64,000 nucleotides of DNA from Piscinibacter sp050175855 (GTDB lineage Bacteria; Pseudomonadota; Gammaproteobacteria; Burkholderiales; Burkholderiaceae_C): contig NZ_JBFXIO010000001.1 in NCBI RefSeq assembly GCF_050175855.1, positions 9,155 through 73,154 of the forward strand, read 5' to 3'. This document shows positions 33,756-42,140 of the stretch, one piece after another (positions within the stretch are counted from its first letter, which is position 1; the number at the start of each line of letters is the position of its first letter). The notes under the pieces were generated by a model. That model did not search any database and was not told the origin of the DNA. It worked only from the letters and a program-made list of their open reading frames with translations. A program made the position numbers and the translations under genes.

Positions 33756-34625
33756 TCAACGGGCGTCGTTGAGCGCCCAGTCGTAGTCCAGGAAGGCCAG
33801 CTTGTAGCGGCCGGCGCGGATCTCGGCCTGCGCCTGGGGCGTTGGTCCCAGCACCTCGGCATGGCGGGCGAACAAGGTCTGCAGCGAATCGATGCCCTTG
33901 TGCCCGCGCTCGAAGTCCTTGCGGTACCAGTCGAAGATCTTCGATACCGACAGGGTCGCCGTGCCGGCATCGAAGCGGTTGCGCGACCGGTCGGACAGGA
34001 AGCGGTGCAGGGCGTCGTCGAGCTGCGCATCGAGCCGCTCCGCCACGAAGGCCTCGTTGCGCAGCATCGGACAGCCGATGGAGGCGCAGACCACCGCCAC
34101 GTGGATGCGCGGGTCGTCGAAGACCCCGGGGGCGCGGATCATCTCGTGCTCCACCTCGTCGAGCGAGCGCTCTTGCCCCAGCAGGCGGAAGAACTTCTTC
34201 TTCCACGGGCTCTGCACGAAGCTGCCCAGGTCCTTGATGGACTTCAGGTCCGGGTAGCGCGAGAGGATCAACTCGACCGTGAACGTGTTGTAGGCATTGA
34301 TGAGGAAGGCCAGTTGCTGGGCGCGCGTCCACGTGCTGTAGCTCGCCGGGGCGACGGCCGACAGGCTGTCGAGGTAGGCCTTGAGGGCTGGGCGCTGCGT
34401 CTGCAGCGCGGCATAGCGCAGCGTCGACGCGTTGCCGCTCGGGGCGACCACCACATGCTGCTTGAGCAGCGCGTCCCAGGCGGCATGCCGGTGGTCGAAC
34501 CCTCCGGCAGAACTCTGGGCCCAGGCCGGAATCGCCCGCACCATCAGCGCGACCGGCACGGCGCCGATCAGGACACGGCGGCGCCGGGACACGGGGTCGG
34601 TTCGAGTGAGGCAGGCAGGTGTCAT
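33756..34625 (-). CDS. DUF547-domain exported protein
   Basis: 289-residue protein with a Tat-like start (PVSRRRRVLIGAVPVALMVRA) and a DUF547 domain (LAFLINAYNTFTVELIL, ICASIGCPMLRNEAF-like VVCASIGCPMLRNE). DUF547 proteins are of unknown function and are widespread in gamma- and betaproteobacteria, often beside thiol or VTT-oxidoreductase genes. It overlaps the DEP protein gene by four bases. Confidence 0.83.
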   Translation of the reverse strand: MTPACLTRTDPVSRRRRVLIGAVPVALMVRAIPAWAQSSAGGFDHRHAAWDALLKQHVVVAPSGNASTLRYAALQTQRPALKAYLDSLSAVAPASYSTWTRAQQLAFLINAYNTFTVELILSRYPDLKSIKDLGSFVQSPWKKKFFRLLGQERSLDEVEHEMIRAPGVFDDPRIHVAVVCASIGCPMLRNEAFVAERLDAQLDDALHRFLSDRSRNRFDAGTATLSVSKIFDWYRKDFERGHKGIDSLQTLFARHAEVLGPTPQAQAEIRAGRYKLAFLDYDWALNDAR

Positions 34626-35716
34626 GGCTCGGTGGGGTCGGCGCCTTCATCGGCGGACATGCCGGTGAAGCGGTAGTAGAAGGCCCCATCGATGACGGGA
34701 CGCGATTGCGTGACGTGCTCGATCAGGCCGAACTGCATCAGGCGGTGCAGCAGCACCCAGGCGTCGTGGCGCTTCAGGCCTTGCACGGCCACCAGGTGGT
34801 CCACGGCTTCCGAGCCGACCCAGCAGCGCGGATAGGTCTTGCCCAGGTAGCTGCGGTCGGCGATGGGGACGCCGCGGCCCGACACCAGTGCTGTCAGTGC
34901 GTCGCCGAGGTCGATGGCGTCTGCCGCCACCGAGATGGCCAGGCGGTAGTAGAGCTTGTCGTCGAGGAAGGGATGTTCGTGCGCCACATGCACCAGCAGC
35001 CCGAGCGACATCAACGCCTGGCCCATCGCAAGCGCCTCGGGCGCCGACCGCTTGAAGTGGCGAGCCATCCAGGCCACGGCCTCGCTGCCCACGAAGCAAT
35101 CCGGGTAGCGCTGCAGCCGCCAGGTCCGGTCGCCGATGTCCAGCGAGCGGCTCAGCAGATCGCCCAGCCCTTCGGCGGACAGGCCGCTGAGCGCGCGGAT
35201 CGTGGCGCGCGGGGAGCTGGTGTCGCGTGCGTCGTTCATCACCCGCGCATAGCGGGCCAGCTCGGCCGGCGTCACCGGTTCGAGCGCCAGCGCGCGGGCC
35301 ACGAGGTCGAGTGCGCTGCGCAGGCTGCCCTCGCAGTCCATCGGATCGAACTCGGGAATCAGGTCGGCGAAGCCCAGCTTCTGAACCCAGCGCCGATCGG
35401 CTTCACTGAGGTGCCCCATGCCCGGGCCTGGGGCCAGTCTCGTGAGAACGATGCGGCGGCGGCTTTCGCCGCGCGGCAGGGTGGCGTCCAGTTGCAGCAG
35501 GGTCGGCACCGTGGTCGAGCCGCCGCGTGAAATGTCGACGAAAGCCAGGGCATGGGGCTTGTCGGCCAGGCCGCGCAGCACCGTGTCGCGTCCCCGTCGG
35601 TCGGTCGGCAAGGGTGTCGGTGCCAGGCGCATGGCCATCAGGCCGGCCCGCAGGGCCGCACGGCCAGCGACATCGGGCAGGTCCAGCAGGACGGTGGATT
35701 CGGAGAGGCGTGCCAT
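34622..35716 (-). CDS. Protein with two DEP-like domains
   Basis: 364-residue soluble protein. Two related segments of about 80 residues are visible, TWRLQRYPDCFVGSEAVAWMARHF and SYLGKTYPRCWVGSEAVDHLVAVQG, each with the family FVGSEAV or WVGSEAV signature and a following LYYRLAI or FYYRFTG strand. DEP domains in eukaryotes target membranes and GPCRs; bacterial ones are uncharacterised. The first 130 residues resemble a receiver-like fold (LADKPHALAFVDISRGG). It lies between the VTT-flavoprotein and DUF547. Confidence 0.78.
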   Translation of the reverse strand: MARLSESTVLLDLPDVAGRAALRAGLMAMRLAPTPLPTDRRGRDTVLRGLADKPHALAFVDISRGGSTTVPTLLQLDATLPRGESRRRIVLTRLAPGPGMGHLSEADRRWVQKLGFADLIPEFDPMDCEGSLRSALDLVARALALEPVTPAELARYARVMNDARDTSSPRATIRALSGLSAEGLGDLLSRSLDIGDRTWRLQRYPDCFVGSEAVAWMARHFKRSAPEALAMGQALMSLGLLVHVAHEHPFLDDKLYYRLAISVAADAIDLGDALTALVSGRGVPIADRSYLGKTYPRCWVGSEAVDHLVAVQGLKRHDAWVLLHRLMQFGLIEHVTQSRPVIDGAFYYRFTGMSADEGADPTEP

Positions 35717-35728
35717 GGCGAACGCCCG

Positions 35729-37885
35729 TCAACCGCGCCGCCAGGCGTGAAAGCGCTCGACCCAGGCCAGCAGCGCCTGCGGCGCGTGTGCGCGCTTCCA
35801 GTTGCCGGCGGCGTATTTGTTGGCCTCGGCCAGCGTCGGGTAGGTGTGGATCGTGCCGAGGATCTTGTTCAGGCCGATGCCGTGTTTCATCGCCAGCACG
35901 TACTCGGCGAGCAGATCGCCGGCATGTTCGCCCGCGATCGTCACACCGAGGATGCGGTCCTTGCCCGGCACGGTCAGCACCTTGACGAAGCCGTGCGCCT
36001 CGCTGTCGGCGATGGCGCGGTCCAGATCGTCCAGGCCGTAGACCGTCACCTCGTACGGGATCTTCTTCTCCTTCGCCTCCAGCTCGTTCAGGCCGACCCG
36101 CGCCACCTCGGGTTCGACAAAGGTCGCCCAGGGGATCACGCGGTAGTCGGCGCTGAACTTCTTGAGGGGGTCGAACAGCGCGTTGACGGCCGCGTACCAG
36201 GCCTGGTGCGCGGCAGTGTGGGTGAACTGGTAGGGCCCGGCCACGTCACCGGCGGCGTAGATGTTGGGGAAGTTGGTCTGCAGGTAGCCATTGACCTCGA
36301 CGGTGCGCCCGGTGGTCACGCCCAGTTCCTCCAGGCCATAGCCCTTGAGGTTGGCCACACGCCCGACGGCCACGAGGATGGCATCGAAGGGAATCTGCTT
36401 CTCCTGACCGCCAGCCTCGACGACCAGCACCTTCTCGAGCCCGCCACCCTGCACCCGAAGCGCCTTGTGACCGGTCAGCACGGTGATGCCTTCGGCGCGA
36501 AAGCGGGCTGTGACCAGCTCCGACACTTCCGAGTCTTCGCGCACGAGGACGCGCGGCAGCATCTCGACCTGCGTCACGCGCGATCCCAGCCGCGCGAAGG
36601 TCTGCGTCAGTTCGCTGCCGATCGGGCCGCCACCCAGCACTACCAGGCGCCCCGGCCGCTGGCGCAGTTGCCAGACGTTGTCGGATGTGAGCAGCTCGGT
36701 CGGGCCGAGTTCAGCCATGCCCGGAATTGGCGGCACGAAGGGCCGCGCCCCGGCCGCGATGACGATGGCGCGCGTGGTGAGGGTCTCGACACGGCCATCG
36801 CGGTGGGTAATCTCGACCTCCCACGGCGACACGATGCGCGCCGTGCCCTGCGCCACGTCGACGCCCAGGCCGGTGTAGCGCTCGACCGAGTCGTGCGGCT
36901 CGATGTCCTTGATGACCCGCTGCACCCGTTCCATCACTTCGCCGAAATCGAAGTCGGCGGTGGCGCCACGCATGCCGAATTCCTTCGCCCGCTGCACGTG
37001 GGAGAGGAACTTGGCAGATCGGATCAGCGCCTTGGACGGCACGCAGCCGGTGTTCAGGCAGTCGCCCCCTAGCGCGTGCTTCTCCACCAGCGTGACCTTG
37101 GCCTTGATGGCCGCCGCGATGTAGGCCGTGACCAGGCCGGCCGAGCCGCCGCCGATGACGATGAGGTTGCGGTCGAAGGACTTGGGCTTCTTGAAACGGG
37201 CGTAGATCCTTCTGGCCTTGAACATGTCGATGATCTTCTTGGCGACGAGCGGAAAGATACCCAGCAGCACCAGCGAGCCCAGCACGCCCGGCGAGACGAT
37301 GCCGGACAGGGAGTCGATGCGGGCCAGCTGCGTGCCGGCGTTGACGTAGACCAGCGTGCCGGCGAGCATGCCGAGCTGGCTGACCCAGTAGAAGGTCCAG
37401 GTGCGCAGCGTGGTCACGCCCATCGCCAGGTTGATGACGAAGAAGGGCAGCACGGGCACCAGGCGCAGCGTGAACAGGTAGAAGCCGCCTTCCTTCGCGA
37501 TGCCGGCGTTGAGGGCGGCCAGCCGGTCGCCGAAGCGCGACTGCACCCAGCTGCCGAGCAGCCAGCGTGCGGCCAGGAACGCGAGTGTGGCGCCGATCGA
37601 GGAGGCGAACGAGACGATCAGCGTGCCCCAGCCCAGCCCGAACAGCGCGCCGGCGGCCAGCGTCATTACCGCGGCGCCGGGCAAGGACAGCGCCGCCACC
37701 GCCACGTAGCCGGTGAAGAACACCAGTCCAGCCAGCAGCGGCTGGCCCGCGCGCCAGGCCTGCAGATCGGCCTGGCTGCTCTTGATGGCGGCCAGGCTCA
37801 GGAACCGGCCGAGGTCCAGCCCGAAGAACAGCGCCAGCAGCAGCACCAGCCCCACCAGCAACCACCACCGCTTGTCCAGACGCAT
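35729..37885 (-). CDS. VTT (DedA/TVP38) membrane domain fused to pyridine nucleotide-disulfide oxidoreductase
   Basis: 718-residue fusion. The first 230 residues form a VTT/SNARE-associated membrane domain with about six hydrophobic segments (FTGYVAVAALSLPGAAVMTLAAGALFG and RLVPVLPFFVINLAMG). The rest is a class I flavin disulfide reductase with GGDCLNTGCVPSKAL, a second NAD fold (LVVLGGGPIGSELTQTFARLG), FAD motif (NIYAAGDVAG) and catalytic HTYPTLAE. This family is known in proteobacteria as the TVP38-oxidoreductase fusion. Electron transfer at the membrane is the likely role. It is the first gene of an eight-gene operon and follows a GTAAGG-N16-CGTC string. ATG 37885 is chosen; an upstream in-frame ATG at 37933 would add 16 residues. 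Confidence 0.9.
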   Translation of the reverse strand: MRLDKRWWLLVGLVLLLALFFGLDLGRFLSLAAIKSSQADLQAWRAGQPLLAGLVFFTGYVAVAALSLPGAAVMTLAAGALFGLGWGTLIVSFASSIGATLAFLAARWLLGSWVQSRFGDRLAALNAGIAKEGGFYLFTLRLVPVLPFFVINLAMGVTTLRTWTFYWVSQLGMLAGTLVYVNAGTQLARIDSLSGIVSPGVLGSLVLLGIFPLVAKKIIDMFKARRIYARFKKPKSFDRNLIVIGGGSAGLVTAYIAAAIKAKVTLVEKHALGGDCLNTGCVPSKALIRSAKFLSHVQRAKEFGMRGATADFDFGEVMERVQRVIKDIEPHDSVERYTGLGVDVAQGTARIVSPWEVEITHRDGRVETLTTRAIVIAAGARPFVPPIPGMAELGPTELLTSDNVWQLRQRPGRLVVLGGGPIGSELTQTFARLGSRVTQVEMLPRVLVREDSEVSELVTARFRAEGITVLTGHKALRVQGGGLEKVLVVEAGGQEKQIPFDAILVAVGRVANLKGYGLEELGVTTGRTVEVNGYLQTNFPNIYAAGDVAGPYQFTHTAAHQAWYAAVNALFDPLKKFSADYRVIPWATFVEPEVARVGLNELEAKEKKIPYEVTVYGLDDLDRAIADSEAHGFVKVLTVPGKDRILGVTIAGEHAGDLLAEYVLAMKHGIGLNKILGTIHTYPTLAEANKYAAGNWKRAHAPQALLAWVERFHAWRRG

Positions 37886-37934
37886 CTCGTTCTTTCTTGG
37901 TTCGTCGAGGCATGTGCGCCTTCGCTGCTTCATA

Positions 37935-37960
37935 GACGCGCTGGCGGTACGGATCCTTAC
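37935..37960 (-). promoter_or_regulatory. Candidate ECF promoter GTAAGG-N16-CGTC before the VTT-flavoprotein operon
   Basis: Minus strand: GTAAGG (37960-37955, preceded by T) and CGTC (37938-37935), 16-base spacer, about 50 bases before the ATG. Its -35 box lies only 12 bases from that of the divergent mtnP site at 37973-37998, so one ECF holoenzyme could fire both ways. Confidence 0.72.
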
Positions 37961-37972
37961 AGACGCCGGGGT

Positions 37973-37998
37973 GTAAGCAATTCACGCCGGCGTTCGTC
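37973..37998 (+). promoter_or_regulatory. Candidate ECF promoter GTAAGC-N16-CGTC before mtnP
   Basis: GTAAGC (37973-37978, preceded by T), 16 bases, CGTC (37995-37998), 28 bases before the mtnP ATG. It is the divergent partner of the VTT-flavoprotein operon site. Exact repetition of boxes and spacing makes it the strongest pair in the set. Confidence 0.72.
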
Positions 37999-38026
37999 CA
38001 TGGGGGATCGACGACCAGGAGACCCG

Positions 38027-38911
38027 ATGAACTCGACCCCCATCCATCCGCGCATCGGCATCTTCGGCGGCAGCGGCCTGTACCGCATGGAAGGGCTGAC
38101 CGACGTTCGCGAGCAGGTCCTCGACACGCCTTTCGGAGCGCCGTCCGACGCATTCCTGCTCGGCCGGTTGGGAGGCGTGGACGTGGCTTTCCTGGCGCGA
38201 CATGGCCGCAGCCACGGCTTGATCCCCAGCCAGATTCCGTTCCGCGCCAACGTCTATGCGATGAAGGCGCTGGGTGTGCAATATCTGCTGTCGGTCTCGG
38301 CCGTCGGCTCGATGCGCGAGGACATCGCGCCGCTGGACATGGTGCTGGTCGACCAGTTCATCGATCTCACGCGCAAGCGCGAAGGCAGCTTCTTCGGCGA
38401 TGGCGCGGTGGCGCACGTCTCGCTGGCCGATCCGGTGTGCGCCGTCCTGCGCGACGTGCTGGCCGCTTCGTTTGCGGATACGGGGCTGGCCGATGTGCGC
38501 CTGCACACGCAGGGCACCTACGTCTGCATCGAAGGGCCGGCGTTCTCGACGCGTGCCGAATCGCGCTGGTACCGCAGCCTGGGCGCCGCGGTGATCGGCA
38601 TGACCAACATGCCCGAGGCCCGCCTGGCCCGCGAGGCCGAGATGGCCTATGCCACGCTGGCGCTGGCCACCGACTGGGACTGCTGGCACCCGCACCAGGC
38701 CTGCGTCACCGCCGAGATGGCGATCGCCAACCTGCAGGGCAATGCACAGCGTGCGCAGCAGGTGCTGGCCCATGCGGTGCGCCGCATTGCAGCCAACTGG
38801 CCGGTGTCGGCAGCGCACAGCGCACTGGGCGCGGCGCTGGTGACGCCGCCGGCGGCCATGGCGGCCCCGGTCCGGGAGCGGCTGCACGCCTTGATCTCGC
38901 GCTTTCTGTGA
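38027..38911 (+). CDS. mtnP: S-methyl-5'-thioadenosine/thioinosine phosphorylase (purine nucleoside phosphorylase family)
   Basis: 294-residue phosphorylase of the MTAP/PNP fold. The phosphate-binding start IGIFGGSGLY, the RHGRSHGLIPSQI stretch, the substrate stretch TYVCIEGPAFSTRAES and the GMTNMPEARLAREAEM motif are intact. It cleaves 5'-modified adenosines or inosines with phosphate. In the arsenosugar-like context it could release the base from a 5'-arsenosugar nucleoside made by ArsS; that is inference. CCAGGAGA precedes ATG 38027. It heads the segment that continues into the bufferin operon. Confidence 0.87.
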   Translation: MNSTPIHPRIGIFGGSGLYRMEGLTDVREQVLDTPFGAPSDAFLLGRLGGVDVAFLARHGRSHGLIPSQIPFRANVYAMKALGVQYLLSVSAVGSMREDIAPLDMVLVDQFIDLTRKREGSFFGDGAVAHVSLADPVCAVLRDVLAASFADTGLADVRLHTQGTYVCIEGPAFSTRAESRWYRSLGAAVIGMTNMPEARLAREAEMAYATLALATDWDCWHPHQACVTAEMAIANLQGNAQRAQQVLAHAVRRIAANWPVSAAHSALGAALVTPPAAMAAPVRERLHALISRFL

Positions 38912-38938
38912 AACCGGCTCGAAATCTGCGGCAGGCCT

Positions 38939-38964
38939 GTAAGACCTCGACGACCTGCCTCGTC
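38939..38964 (+). promoter_or_regulatory. Candidate ECF promoter GTAAGA-N16-CGTC before the bufferin operon
   Basis: GTAAGA (38939-38944, preceded by T), 16 bases, CGTC (38961-38964), 81 bases before the bufferin ATG. The box type is that of the zf-HC2-linked ECF set, not the GTAACC/CGAA type used by SigF in Caulobacter for its bufferin genes. Confidence 0.72.
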
Positions 38965-39045
38965 TATTCGCCACGAAGGCCGTGCTCGGCACGGCGCTTC
39001 GGCCAGTCCCACCGCTAGGTCCATCCACTGTTTCAGGAGATTCCC

Positions 39046-39345
39046 ATGACCCAAACCACCCCCAAGTTGCCCGCGATCGCCCTGGCCCTGGCGCTGGGCG
39101 CCGCGTTCACGGCCTTGCCCGCCGCCGCACAGATGGCCGACAAGGACAAGTGTTTCGGCGTCGCCTTGAAGGGCAAGAACGACTGCAAGGCTGGTGCCGG
39201 CACCACCTGCGCTGGCACGTCCAAGGTGGATCACCAAGGCAACGCCTGGTCGCTGGTCCCGAAGGGCACCTGCGAAAACACGGTCTCCAAGACCTCGCCC
39301 ACAGGCTTCGGCCAACTTGCCGAGTTCAAGGAAAAGAAGGCCTGA
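39046..39345 (+). CDS. bufA1: Bufferin-type RiPP precursor (DUF2282)
   Basis: 99-residue exported DUF2282 protein: signal peptide (PKLPAIALALALGAAFTALPAAA) followed by a mature part with four cysteines in family context (DKCFGVA, NDCKAG, TTCAGTS, KGTCENT). In Caulobacter the DUF2282 proteins (bufferins, gig operon) are copper-binding RiPPs in which cysteines are converted to 5-thiooxazoles by a DUF692 enzyme. The neighbours BufB, BufC and DoxX follow in the canonical order. A ribosome site CAGGAG precedes the ATG. Confidence 0.9.
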   Translation: MTQTTPKLPAIALALALGAAFTALPAAAQMADKDKCFGVALKGKNDCKAGAGTTCAGTSKVDHQGNAWSLVPKGTCENTVSKTSPTGFGQLAEFKEKKA

Positions 39346-39381
39346 GCGGCGGACCCTGCCGAGCACCCCGAGCCGCCGCCC

Positions 39382-40320
39382 ATGTCTGCCGCTGATCAAG
39401 GCCTGCGCCACGCCACAGTCGGCTCGCCGGCCGCGGGCGTGCGCGGCGGCGCGCCCGGCTTGCCGTGGCGCGCCGGCATTGGCCTGAAGCCGGAGCACTT
39501 CCGCGAGGTGCTGGCCACGCGCCCGGACATCGGCTTCTTCGAGGTGCATGCCGAGAACTACATGGTCGACGGCGGGCCATTCCACCACTTTCTGGCGCGC
39601 GTGCGGGAACACTACGCGCTGTCTCTGCACGGCGTGGGCCTGTCGATCGGTGGCTCGGATCCGCTCGACGAATCGCATCTCGACCGGCTGGCCGCATTGA
39701 TCGAGCGCTACCAGCCGGCTTCATTCTCCGAGCACCTGGCGTGGTCCAGCCACGGCGAGGTGTTCTACAACGACCTGCTGCCGGTGCCCTACGACCGGCA
39801 GACGCTGGCCCGCGTGTGCGAACACATCGACCGCGTGCAGGAGCGGCTCGGCCTGCGCATGCTGCTCGAGAACCCGTCGACCTACCTCGAGTTCGAGGCC
39901 TCGACGATGAGCGAGACCGCGTTCCTGCGCGAGGTGATGAAGCGCACCGGTTGCGGGCTGCTGCTGGACGTCAACAACGTGCACGTGTCGTGCACGAACC
40001 ACGGGCGCGACGCGATGGCCTACCTGCGCGAGCTTCCTTTGGGAGCAGTGGGCGAAGTTCATCTGGCCGGTTTTGCGCGCGACCAGGACGCCGCCGGTGC
40101 GCCGCTGCTGATCGACAGCCATGGCAGCCCGGTGGACGAGGCCGTCTGGGGCCTCTTTGCCCACGTCATCGCGCAACTCGGCGCTGTGCCGACGCTGCTC
40201 GAACGCGACAACGACGTGCCTGCCCTGCAGACGCTCCTGGCCGAAGCCGGCCGCGCCGAGGCGACGATGGGTGCGCGGGCCGAACCGCGGCGCTGTGGCC
40301 TCTACTGGGGCGGCGCATGA
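39382..40320 (+). CDS. bufB: DUF692/MNIO multinuclear iron oxidase, bufferin-modifying enzyme
   Basis: 312-residue TIM-barrel MNIO. Metal-ligand motifs of the family are present: FEVHAENYM (residues 53-61), SLHGVGLSIGG, FSEHLAW, LLENPSTYLEF, LLLDVNNVHVS, GEVHLAGF and DSHGSPVDEAVW. Family members (MbnB, TglH, ChrH, BufB) use a di- or tri-iron centre to oxidise cysteines of RiPP precursors. It lies directly after the DUF2282 precursor. ATG 39382 is the only good start before the conserved GIGLKPEHF stretch. Confidence 0.93.
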   Translation: MSAADQGLRHATVGSPAAGVRGGAPGLPWRAGIGLKPEHFREVLATRPDIGFFEVHAENYMVDGGPFHHFLARVREHYALSLHGVGLSIGGSDPLDESHLDRLAALIERYQPASFSEHLAWSSHGEVFYNDLLPVPYDRQTLARVCEHIDRVQERLGLRMLLENPSTYLEFEASTMSETAFLREVMKRTGCGLLLDVNNVHVSCTNHGRDAMAYLRELPLGAVGEVHLAGFARDQDAAGAPLLIDSHGSPVDEAVWGLFAHVIAQLGAVPTLLERDNDVPALQTLLAEAGRAEATMGARAEPRRCGLYWGGA

Positions 40321-41117
40321 CAGGCGCGGCGACGCTCCCCGGCAGCCAGCGCGACTTCGCAGCTGCGCTGCTCGACCCGCAGCGCGCTGTTCCGCCGGGA
40401 CTGCGCACCTGGAACGGCTCGGACCCGGCAGCGCGCCTGGCCGTGTACCGCAACAACGTCGTCAGCTCGCTGGTCGATGCGCTGGCCGACACCTTTCCGG
40501 TGGTCCAGCGACTGGTGGGCGTTGAGTTCTTCCGCGCCATGGCAGTCCTGTTCGTGCGTGAGTCGCCACCACGCTCGCAGGTGCTGGCGCACTACGGGCG
40601 CGACTTCCCAGCCTTCGTTGCCGCGTTCGAGCCGGCTCGAGGGCTGCCCTACCTGGCCGACGTGGCGCGGCTGGAGGTGGCGCGCGTGCAGGCCTATCAC
40701 GCGGCCGATACGGAATTGATCTCCGACGAGATGGTGAGCTTGGCGCTGGCCAGCGGCGAGCGCATGGGCGAGCTGCGTTTGGTGCTGCATCCCTCGGTCC
40801 ATACGCTCGCGTCGCCTCATGCCGTCGTGACCTTGTGGGCGGCGCATCAGGTGGACGGTGACGACGTTGCGCAGGTCGACGTCGACGCGCCGGAGAGCGC
40901 CCTGATCCTTCGCGTGGGCCTCGAGGTGCTGGTCCTGCCTTCGGCCCTCGGGACGGTCTGTTTCGTCGAGGCCGTCCGTGAGGGCCAGAACCTGGGTGAC
41001 GCTGCGGCGCGCGCCATCACGGCCGCGCCCGGCTTCGATCTCAGCGGCACCTTGACCCAATTGCTGGCGCACGGCGCGCTGAGTGCTATCCATCTTCCAC
41101 CGAGGTTGTCCTCATGA
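40317..41117 (+). CDS. bufC: DUF2063 partner protein of the MNIO enzyme
   Basis: 266-residue cytoplasmic DUF2063 protein. The family N-terminus (QRDFAAALLDPQRAVPPGL), the YRNNVVSSLVDALADTFPVVQRLVG stretch and HYGRDFPAFVAAFEPARGLPYLADVARLE are intact. DUF2063 partners are thought to recognise the leader of the precursor and present it to the MNIO enzyme. Its ATG lies within the bufB stop (ATGA), so translation is coupled. Confidence 0.9.
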   Translation: MTGAATLPGSQRDFAAALLDPQRAVPPGLRTWNGSDPAARLAVYRNNVVSSLVDALADTFPVVQRLVGVEFFRAMAVLFVRESPPRSQVLAHYGRDFPAFVAAFEPARGLPYLADVARLEVARVQAYHAADTELISDEMVSLALASGERMGELRLVLHPSVHTLASPHAVVTLWAAHQVDGDDVAQVDVDAPESALILRVGLEVLVLPSALGTVCFVEAVREGQNLGDAAARAITAAPGFDLSGTLTQLLAHGALSAIHLPPRLSS

Positions 41118-41662
41118 CCACGTCCGCATCGTCCACCGCCCGTGCCGGCCATCGCGCCGCCTCATCCGGCGCTTCCTCCATGGCGCGACTGATTGATGCG
41201 GCCATCGGTGTGTTCGAGCGCATCCCGCACTCGCTGATCGCGTTCATCGCGCGCTTCTCGATCGCGGCGGTCTTCTGGAATTCAGGGCAGACCAAGGTCC
41301 AGGGCTTCGTGGTCAACCTGGTCTCCGGCGAGTTCAAGCTCGGCTGGCCGAGTCTGTCGGATTCGGCGCTGGCGCTGTTCCAGGACGAATACAAGCTGCC
41401 GTTCATTCCGCCCGAGTTCGCGGCGCCGATGGCGGCCACGGCCGAGCATCTGTTCCCGCTGTTGATCCTGATCGGCCTGGGGACGCGCTTCTCGGCCCTG
41501 GCCCTTCTGGGCATGACCCTGGTGATCCAGCTCTTCGTCTACCCCGGCGCCTACGCGACGCACGGCACCTGGGCCGCGGTGCTCTTGGTTCTCATCGCTC
41601 GCGGGCCAGGCATGTTGTCGGTGGATCACTGGCTCGCGTCGCGCCGGGCGGCGATCCGATGA
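41114..41662 (+). CDS. DoxX-family membrane protein of the bufferin operon
   Basis: 182-residue DoxX/TQO small-subunit-like inner-membrane protein with four hydrophobic segments and the family start (IAFIARFSIAAVFWNSGQTKV), LFPLLILIGLGTRFSALALLGM. A DoxX protein is the fourth member of known bufferin operons. Its role there is unclear. It overlaps bufC by four bases. Confidence 0.87.
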   Translation: MTTSASSTARAGHRAASSGASSMARLIDAAIGVFERIPHSLIAFIARFSIAAVFWNSGQTKVQGFVVNLVSGEFKLGWPSLSDSALALFQDEYKLPFIPPEFAAPMAATAEHLFPLLILIGLGTRFSALALLGMTLVIQLFVYPGAYATHGTWAAVLLVLIARGPGMLSVDHWLASRRAAIR

Positions 41663-41827
41663 TGGCCGCCGGCCGACCACTTATCAGCCGTCGCTCGCCC
41701 GCCTGGTGCGCGACGCCACCCCATGTCGAGTCGCGCGCACGCGCCCCTCAACATGTCCGCACCGTTGCACGGGCTCGGTGAGGTCCCTTTCCTTCCCCTC
41801 GACTTGATCCATACACAGGAGATCTCC

Positions 41828-42106
41828 ATGAGCAAGCTTTCATCCCACCTGACCAAGGCCTTGGCCTCGGCCGTGGTGACCGCCGCCGCACTCGGCGGCA
41901 ACGTCATGGCCGCCACCTGCGCGGGCGCCAAGTGCGGCCCGAAGAAGATGGCGGCCAAGTGCGGCGCCTGCAGCGCCAAGGGTGCTGCCTGCGCGGCCAG
42001 CGGTGCCAAACACAAGATGAAGGCCAAGGCGAAATGCGGCGCGAAGTGTGGCGCCAAGTGCGGTGCCACCAAGGCCAAGTGCGGCGCCTGCGGCGCCAAG
42101 AAGTGA
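41828..42106 (+). CDS. Small exported KCG-repeat protein, probable second bufferin-type precursor
   Basis: 92-residue protein: signal-like N-terminus (SKLSSHLTKALASAVVTAAALGGNVMAA), then ten cysteines in Lys/Ala/Gly-rich repeats (AKCGPKK, AAKCGACSAK, KAKCGAKCGAKCGATK, KCGACGAKK). The pattern matches the Cys-rich Buf_6/12Cys-like class of MNIO substrates and resembles the EGKCG class (HvfA) only loosely. AGGAGATCTCC at 41816-41827 supports the ATG. It follows DoxX and precedes a paralogue that shares its N-terminal stretch LASAVVTAAALGG. No second MNIO gene is near, so bufB is the candidate modifier. Confidence 0.75.
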   Translation: MSKLSSHLTKALASAVVTAAALGGNVMAATCAGAKCGPKKMAAKCGACSAKGAACAASGAKHKMKAKAKCGAKCGAKCGATKAKCGACGAKK

Positions 42107-42140
42107 CCCGTCGAACCCCACAACCTGAAGGAGACACGAC

